A DNA stretch of 9,801 bases, from the NCBI GenBank assembly GCA_039033795.1, contig JBCCBY010000103.1, positions 1-9,801 on the forward strand. The letters run 5' to 3'. Each line of letters begins with the position of its first letter. Positions within the stretch are counted from its first letter, which is position 1. Origin of the DNA: Parvularcula sp039033795 (GTDB lineage Bacteria; Pseudomonadota; Alphaproteobacteria; Caulobacterales; Parvularculaceae). Positions 4,626 to 9,801 of the stretch are shown here, in pieces. Below the pieces are notes generated by a model that ran no database searches, was not told the origin of the DNA, and saw only the letters and a program-made list of their open reading frames with translations. The position numbers were made by a program, and so were the translations under genes.

Positions 4626-7031
4626 TTGAAACCTGAAGAAAATGATGATCCCAGGGATGAGGGTCACAATCGGCTGCCTTACCGCAAACGTGCCGATGTC
4701 AACATCAGTCAGACGACAGATGTTATTGATGGCGGCCGCCGGTACTTCCTCAAAGTTCCAGAGGGGGCGATCTACGAGGTGGGTGCAGAAGAGCATTTCC
4801 TCGTTGGTCGCTTCGACACGCGCATTTCTTTTGTTGAGCTCAAGGCAGCCTTCGATACCCGCTTTGGCGTCGAGCTCACCCAGGCGGCTTTGGAGTCCTT
4901 TGCCGCGGACATGATCGAAAAGGGTGTTCTCGAGGTTGTCGAAGACGCGGCCGCAACACCGCGCGGCATTCTGTTTGCGCCCGAAGATCCTGATCCGCGC
5001 GCCACACCTTTTCGCCGGACTTTGTTTGAGCCGACGGCACTGTTTGAGCGCTTGATGTCGACACGGCCACTCTGGCCGGTCTTATCGTTCCTGTGCATCT
5101 TTCTGTTTATCGCCGGTGTCGCGGTCACCGCGCAAAACGCCAGGTCGATGGTCGCGGGGTTTCAGCTCCTCAGCAATGGCGTGTCGATCTTCGCGACGAT
5201 TGCCCTGTCGCTGTTCGCGGTGAACATGGTGAGCAAACTGGCGCAAGGCGCTGTTGCGCATGCCCACGGAGCACCGGTCAAGAGCTTTGGGGTTGTCCTG
5301 TTTTTTGGCTTCTTCCCGCGTTTCTATATCGATCAGCGCAAGATCTTTCAGCAAGGCCTTCGCTCACAACGACAGATTTATGCGACACCGCTCCTTGTAC
5401 GGATGGGGCTCTTTGGTGTCTCGATGCTTTTGTGGATGGCGTTTGCCCCGCAAGGACATGGCCTTTCAGCGTTCTTCTTGCTCCTCGGTCATATGGCGGC
5501 GGCGGCATTTCTCGTCACGGCGCTGCCTCTTCTGCCAACGGATGGTTACCACTATATGGCCGCCTTGATTGGCCAACCTGACCTTCGTCCGCGCTCTTTT
5601 CGCTATCTCGGTATGCGGCTCAGAGGCCGGAAAGTCCCCGCCGAGATGACCGCAACCGATCGAGCCGGGGCCTGGCTTTTCGCCTCCGCGAGCGCTTTAT
5701 GCCTGATGGTGATTGTTGCCCTTATCTTTGGTGCCATGGCGGTGGTGCTGGAGCGAGAGTTCAGCGGCGCAGGCACCACCATTTTTGCCGTGCTCTTGTT
5801 GCTCACGGGGCTTTGGCTCTATTCGGCGCGCAAGGCGGCCGCGAGGGCGGAAGAGCAGCTCAAAAGCAACGCGCAGCAGCTTCAGGCTGCCTTCCAAGTG
5901 GGCGCCAATCAAGACGAGCCCGGTGGCCAAGGATCAGTTGTCGCGCTTCAAACCCCGACGACGCCGCGGCGAGGCGCGCGCGCGCATGTGATCTCTGTTT
6001 CGGGCGGGCGCCTCCGTAAACGGCATATCTTGGGCGCCGGCGGCATCGTGTTGCTCGTCATTCTTTTCCTTCCGTATCACTATAAACCAGGCGGCACGTT
6101 TCGGGTGCTGCCCGATGGCCGCTCCGAGGTCCGTGCACGAATTGATGGTGAGGTCACCGAGATTTTTGTCAAGGAAGGCGATTTGGTCACCACCGGCCAA
6201 CCCTTGGCGCGCCTCACCAATTGGTCGGCGGAGCGTAACATCAAGGTGATCGAGGCCGAGCTGGAAGGACAACGCGCGGTCCTTGATCGGCTCACCGAGG
6301 GGGCCGTCGCAGAAGAAATTGCGCTCGCCCAGGCCCAAGTTCAAAGGGCGGAAGCCGATGTCGCGCGCAAACGCGGGACGCTCGAGCGCCAAACGCTTCT
6401 CGCGCGGGACGGGCTTGCGACACCGCGGGCGATCGATGTGGCCGAAGATGAGCTGACCGCTGCGCTCGCCGATCTCAACGTGGCCACCGCCAATTTGGCC
6501 CTGGTCAGGCGTTCAGCGACCTCAAGCGAAGTGGCCGCGGCCCAAGCAAAAATTGAACGCCTGGTCGAGGAGTTGGCTTTTCGACGCGCCGAATTAGAGC
6601 GAACCCTGCTTGTGTCCAACATGGACGGGCGCATCGTGACCTCGGAAGATGGCTTACGCTTGGGTGATTACCTCACCGTGGGTGAACTCTTTGCCCAGAT
6701 CGAGGACCAAAACCGTCCACGGATCGAAATTGCCCTTCCGCAGACTGAAGCGCGGTTCATTGAACCGGGTCTCCCTGTTCAGGTGAAAAGCTGGGGTTAT
6801 TCTGATCGCACCGTCGAAGGCACCGTGGTGTTCTTTGCACCGAGCGTTGATACAAAAAGTGGTCAACCTGTCATTCGCGTGGTCGCAGAACTATCAGAGC
6901 AGAACCTTATTTTGCCTTCTGACATGACTGGTTTTGCCAAGATCGAAACCGAAGTGATGCCGGTCTGGCGCGCTTATATGTTGTTTTTGATCCGTTTCTT
7001 CCAAGTCGAAGTGTGGTCTTGGTTCCCGTAA
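4626..7031 (+). CDS. PqqD-like / M50-like membrane / HlyD adaptor fusion
   Basis: An 801-aa protein from TTG 4626 (818 aa from TTG 4575; residue numbers here use 818). Residues 57-122 look like a PqqD-type domain (YFLKVPEGAIYEVGAEEHFL to MIEKGVLE), expected in the cytoplasm. Residues 165-420 are a membrane region with segments near 166-186, 199-219, 273-293, 297-319, 366-391 and 400-416. It follows the pattern of peptidase M50 (site-2 protease): FGVVLFFGFFPRFYID and LPLLPTDGYHYM match the family's conserved core. However, the HExxH helix is replaced by KLAQGA at 221-226, so both zinc histidines and the Glu are absent while the Asp of the DG motif (323) remains. A last segment at 486-501 leads into a periplasmic HlyD module: lipoyl halves at about 512-547 and 681-712, an alpha-hairpin coiled coil at 552-678, and a beta-barrel at 713-790. 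The C-terminus RFFQVEVWSWFP resembles that of other M50-HlyD fusions as I recall them. It leads the operon, 46 bp before the ABC gene, and probably acts as an export adaptor. Confidence 0.82.
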   Translation: MKPEENDDPRDEGHNRLPYRKRADVNISQTTDVIDGGRRYFLKVPEGAIYEVGAEEHFLVGRFDTRISFVELKAAFDTRFGVELTQAALESFAADMIEKGVLEVVEDAAATPRGILFAPEDPDPRATPFRRTLFEPTALFERLMSTRPLWPVLSFLCIFLFIAGVAVTAQNARSMVAGFQLLSNGVSIFATIALSLFAVNMVSKLAQGAVAHAHGAPVKSFGVVLFFGFFPRFYIDQRKIFQQGLRSQRQIYATPLLVRMGLFGVSMLLWMAFAPQGHGLSAFFLLLGHMAAAAFLVTALPLLPTDGYHYMAALIGQPDLRPRSFRYLGMRLRGRKVPAEMTATDRAGAWLFASASALCLMVIVALIFGAMAVVLEREFSGAGTTIFAVLLLLTGLWLYSARKAAARAEEQLKSNAQQLQAAFQVGANQDEPGGQGSVVALQTPTTPRRGARAHVISVSGGRLRKRHILGAGGIVLLVILFLPYHYKPGGTFRVLPDGRSEVRARIDGEVTEIFVKEGDLVTTGQPLARLTNWSAERNIKVIEAELEGQRAVLDRLTEGAVAEEIALAQAQVQRAEADVARKRGTLERQTLLARDGLATPRAIDVAEDELTAALADLNVATANLALVRRSATSSEVAAAQAKIERLVEELAFRRAELERTLLVSNMDGRIVTSEDGLRLGDYLTVGELFAQIEDQNRPRIEIALPQTEARFIEPGLPVQVKSWGYSDRTVEGTVVFFAPSVDTKSGQPVIRVVAELSEQNLILPSDMTGFAKIETEVMPVWRAYMLFLIRFFQVEVWSWFP

Positions 7032-7077
7032 TAGCAGTGGACGCTTCCGATACAGCGACAAGGTCTTCATCAGTCCT

Positions 7078-8820
7078 ATGATGGAAAAGCGCCACGAAAC
7101 GATCCTTCGCCTTAGTCGTCATCACATCGCGGTGGCGGTGGGGTTTACGGTCGTTCTCAATCTTCTTTTTCTCGTCACCCCTATCTACATGCTGCAGATC
7201 TATGACCGGGTTTTAACCACGGGCTCGGTGCCGACGCTTCTGGTGCTGTCAGGAATTGCTCTTTTCCTTATGGGCATTTTTCTCTGTGCCGATGCGGGCC
7301 GTCGCCGCGTGATGAGCCGCTTGGCAGAACGACTGGATAACAACTTGGTCGAGCAAATCACCGTAAGAGGGTTCCAGGATCCGAGCAAAACCGCTGCCGA
7401 TACGCTCCAAACCACGGGGAAACTTAACCAGCTCCAGCAGCTTCTCAACCAAGGCTTACCCGGAGCACTTCTTGATCTTCCGTTTACGCCATTTTTCATG
7501 CTGCTGCTCATTTTTGTGCATCCGGCGATTGGCGCCGTCGGAATTGTCGGGGCATGCGGCCTCGTTGGGCTTGCGCTGTTCAATGATCGAATATCCAAAG
7601 CGCCTCTCCAACACGCCTCGCATTCTGAACAGCAAAGCCAACACATGCTCAGCCAAATGATGCGTCAACGCAGCGCTGTCATTGGTATGGGGATGATCCG
7701 TAGCAGCGTTAGTCGGTGGACCGACATCCGGCGCCAAGTGATCAATGCGCAACTGAAAGCTGGTTTGCCATCGACCGTTATCGGGGCAAGCAGCCGATCA
7801 CTCCGCCTTTCGCTGCAACTCTTGGTGCTGGGGGTGGGCGCCTATCTTGCGATTGGTGGGCACGTCTCAGCCGGAGCGATCATTGCCGGCTCCATCCTAA
7901 TGGGGCGCGCGCTGGCACCAATCGACCAAATCGTGAACGGCTGGCGGGGTCTCGTTATGGGTCGGCGGGCGATTAAAGAGATCGATCTGTGGGTCGCTGG
8001 CGGCCACGATCAGCACATGAATGCGCCAACGCCTCTTCCTCGCCCAGACCCTCAATTGACGCTCGATCAGCTTGTTGTTGGGGCACCCGGCTCGCCGAAA
8101 CCGCTGTTGAGCGGTGTTGATCAGAAATTCCAACGTGGGCGAATTGTTGTCCTGCTTGGAGCCAGTGGTGCAGGGAAAACCACGCTGCTCGAAACCCTCT
8201 CGGGCGCATGGCCACCGATCGATGGATCAGTTCAGCTTGGCTCGCGGGATCTGCACCTATGGCCAAGTGAAGACCGGGGCCGCTATCTTGGCTATCTTCC
8301 GCAGCAGGTGCAGCTCTTGCCCGGAACGGTCAGAGACAACATCGCGCGGTTCCAGCCAAGCGAGCCCGATGAAGTCTTTGAAACAGCCAAAGCACTCGGG
8401 TGCCACGAGCTTTTTTTATCCCTCCACGATGGATATGATACGAAGGTTGGCGAAGCCGGCGCCGTCCTTTCCGCGGGCCAGGCCCAGGCCGTTGGCCTCG
8501 CGCGCGCTTTTTTCCGAACACCGCCTTTGCTTTTGCTCGATGAACCGACAGCGCATCTCGACCCAACCCTCACGGGCGCCTTGATGCAGCAGTTTGCAAA
8601 GGCAGCGCGTCTCGATACCGACCAACGTCCCTTCACAGCGATTGTCGCAACCCATGATATGCGCCTGATCAATGCCGCCGATGATGTCATGTTCATCCGT
8701 GATCGGAAGGTCATAACACGGCCTCGAGAGGCCTATATGCAACAAATCTCGCAACTCCGTGATCGCCGGGCCGAACTGACCCAGGCCAACCAACAGCAGT
8801 CGGAGCCGCGCAATGCGTGA
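7078..8820 (+). CDS. PrtD-type type I secretion ABC transporter
   Basis: A 580-aa half-transporter, permease then ATPase, with no N-terminal C39 peptidase, as in the PrtD group. It would drive one-step export of an unfolded protein across the inner membrane as a dimer. Membrane segments lie near 18-36 (followed by the typical TPIYMLQIYDRVL), 52-72, 135-170 as a pair, and 245-275. The nucleotide-binding domain has Walker A GASGAGKTT (361-369), a Q-loop in GYLPQQVQLLPGTVRDNIARF at Gln409, Walker B LLLLDE with catalytic Glu489, a D-loop region AHLDP, and the switch His526 in ATHD. All catalytic residues are present, so it should be active. The signature reads LSAGQAQA (464-471), not LSGGQRQR. 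ATG 7078 is followed directly by a second ATG. The only ribosome-site-like sequence is AAGG about 14 nt upstream, so translation may be modest or coupled. The last 8 bases overlap the next gene. Confidence 0.93.
   Translation: MMEKRHETILRLSRHHIAVAVGFTVVLNLLFLVTPIYMLQIYDRVLTTGSVPTLLVLSGIALFLMGIFLCADAGRRRVMSRLAERLDNNLVEQITVRGFQDPSKTAADTLQTTGKLNQLQQLLNQGLPGALLDLPFTPFFMLLLIFVHPAIGAVGIVGACGLVGLALFNDRISKAPLQHASHSEQQSQHMLSQMMRQRSAVIGMGMIRSSVSRWTDIRRQVINAQLKAGLPSTVIGASSRSLRLSLQLLVLGVGAYLAIGGHVSAGAIIAGSILMGRALAPIDQIVNGWRGLVMGRRAIKEIDLWVAGGHDQHMNAPTPLPRPDPQLTLDQLVVGAPGSPKPLLSGVDQKFQRGRIVVLLGASGAGKTTLLETLSGAWPPIDGSVQLGSRDLHLWPSEDRGRYLGYLPQQVQLLPGTVRDNIARFQPSEPDEVFETAKALGCHELFLSLHDGYDTKVGEAGAVLSAGQAQAVGLARAFFRTPPLLLLDEPTAHLDPTLTGALMQQFAKAARLDTDQRPFTAIVATHDMRLINAADDVMFIRDRKVITRPREAYMQQISQLRDRRAELTQANQQQSEPRNA
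8802..8805 (+). promoter_or_regulatory. Shine-Dalgarno of the second adaptor gene
   Basis: GGAG inside the 3' end of the ABC gene lies 7 nt before ATG 8813, supporting initiation within the overlap. Confidence 0.6.
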
Positions 8821-9801
8821 GGTCCAAACGATTCTGAATGATCCGTTGATCCGTCTCTGCGCTATCGCTTGCGCGGCCGGGTTCGGCGTTTTTTTGCTCT
8901 GGTCTGCCTTTGCTCCCCTGGATGAAGGCGTGGTTGCGTCGGGCCAGTTGGTCGTCCGTGGTGAGCGCAAATCCATCGCCCATTTCGAAGGCGGAATCGT
9001 GCAATCGATCCATGTGAGCGAAGGTCAGCGGGTTGAACAGGACGAACGACTCCTCACGCTTGAGCCGGTCCAGTCTGAAGCAGAACGTGACGAAATTGCT
9101 CAGTCGCTCTTCAGTGCACAGGCCAGTCTTGCACGGCTCCGTGCACTGCGCGAAGGCTCCGAACCGCCATTCGAGGGCGTCACGACCGAGATCGCTCGCG
9201 GCACCGCGGACGATATTCTTGCGCAGCAGCGTCGCCTCTTTTTTCAACAAAAAGCAGCGCTTGACGCTGAACTGGCGTTCCTTGCAACACAAAGGGAGAC
9301 CGCTGAAGGCCGCGCTTCCGACCTTGATCGGCAATTGGCGGTCGTCAACGCCAATTTGGCCGTGGCACGCAAAGACCTTCTGCGACGACGATCTGGTCTC
9401 GCCGAACAGCTCGACACCATCGATAATGTCCAGCGTGCTGAACGTGACGTCTTCGCCCTTGAGGCTGAGAGCGCTCGGCTCACGACCGAACGGAACTTGG
9501 CTCAGCGTCATGTTCTGGAGACGGATAGCCAAGCGCAAGAGCTTAGGTCGCGAACGCAACGCGAACGTGAAACCGAAGCGGCAGAGGCGGCAGCGATGGC
9601 CCTTGCTTTCCAAGAGCGCCTTGAGGCCAATGATGACCGGCTCGACCGCACCGTTATTACCGCACCACTATCAGGCCTCGTGCTCGGCCTGAACGCCAAC
9701 ACGATTGGCGGTGTGGTTCGACCGGGAGAAATCGTTATGGAGATTGTCCCTGATGATGGAAGTCTAATCGCCCTTCTCCGGATCATGCCGATCGATCGCG
9801 A
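8813..9801 (+). CDS. HlyD/PrtE-type periplasmic adaptor, 3' end cut off
   Basis: A frame open from ATG 8813 through the window edge, 329 complete codons; the family is usually about 430-450 aa, so roughly the last quarter is missing. A single membrane segment at about 12-35 anchors it in the inner membrane after a short cytosolic tail. SIAHFEGGIVQSIHVSEGQRV (54-74) is the hallmark first half of the lipoyl domain in HlyD/PrtE/LapC adaptors. Residues 85-270 form a long charged coiled-coil hairpin rich in Glu, Arg, Ala and Gln. DRTVITAPLSGLVLGLNANTIGGVVRPGEIVMEIVP (278-313) is the second lipoyl half and the start of the beta-barrel. The start codon overlaps the end of the ABC gene (ATGCGTGA), so the two are translationally coupled and presumably made in proportion. 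It would bridge the ABC protein to the TolC-type channel. It is a separate adaptor from the HlyD part of the fusion at 4626-7031. Confidence 0.92.
   Translation, partial: MREVQTILNDPLIRLCAIACAAGFGVFLLWSAFAPLDEGVVASGQLVVRGERKSIAHFEGGIVQSIHVSEGQRVEQDERLLTLEPVQSEAERDEIAQSLFSAQASLARLRALREGSEPPFEGVTTEIARGTADDILAQQRRLFFQQKAALDAELAFLATQRETAEGRASDLDRQLAVVNANLAVARKDLLRRRSGLAEQLDTIDNVQRAERDVFALEAESARLTTERNLAQRHVLETDSQAQELRSRTQRERETEAAEAAAMALAFQERLEANDDRLDRTVITAPLSGLVLGLNANTIGGVVRPGEIVMEIVPDDGSLIALLRIMPIDR

Noticed and set aside
8711..9613. Long minus-strand open frame of 300 codons
   Set aside because: It lies antisense to the ABC gene end and the second adaptor, whose hallmark HlyD motifs prove the plus-strand frame. 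Its translation is Arg/Cys-rich without domain character.
9033..9692. Plus-strand 219-codon open frame inside the second adaptor
   Set aside because: It is an out-of-frame shadow of the HlyD-type coding sequence starting at 8813, which continues past the window end.

Overview
The window comes from a GC-rich Gram-negative bacterium, most likely a proteobacterium and possibly an alphaproteobacterium. The reasons are a PrtD-type exporter ATPase without a C39 domain, HlyD/PrtE-type adaptors, and a TolC-type outer-membrane channel with a signal peptide. No RNA gene, insertion sequence, CRISPR array or phage feature was seen. Lineage is inferred only from protein families and base composition.

Layout. 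Positions 1-625 (+) hold the 3' end of a beta-propeller-like protein with an Asp-box. Its frame is broken by one extra T in a T7 run. Positions 629-1474 (+) encode an alpha/beta hydrolase of the PHB-depolymerase/feruloyl-esterase (LpqC-like) type. Positions 1489-2841 (-) encode a TolC-family channel, convergent with the esterase. Positions 2995-3711 (+) encode a second, unrelated alpha/beta hydrolase with a GVSSGG nucleophile elbow, divergent from tolC. Positions 3743-4408 (-) encode a 221-aa cytosolic-looking protein ending in a very regular coiled coil; I do not recognise its family. After a 217-bp divergent intergenic region, a rightward operon runs off the end of the window. It encodes an 801-818-aa fusion (PqqD-like domain, M50-protease-like membrane domain, HlyD adaptor), then a PrtD-type ABC exporter, then a conventional HlyD/PrtE adaptor that is open at position 9801.

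Together the ABC protein, the conventional adaptor and the TolC protein are the three parts of a type I secretion system. The unusual piece is the first gene of the operon. It supplies a second HlyD module joined to a membrane domain that looks like a site-2 protease but has lost the HExxH zinc motif. It also carries an N-terminal domain resembling the PqqD fold, which in other systems binds peptides. This suggests an exporter with a dedicated substrate-handling or scaffolding adaptor. No cargo (RTX repeats, double-glycine leader, large adhesin) is visible, so the substrate is unknown. The two hydrolases, the propeller and the coiled-coil protein are candidate accessory factors by proximity only.
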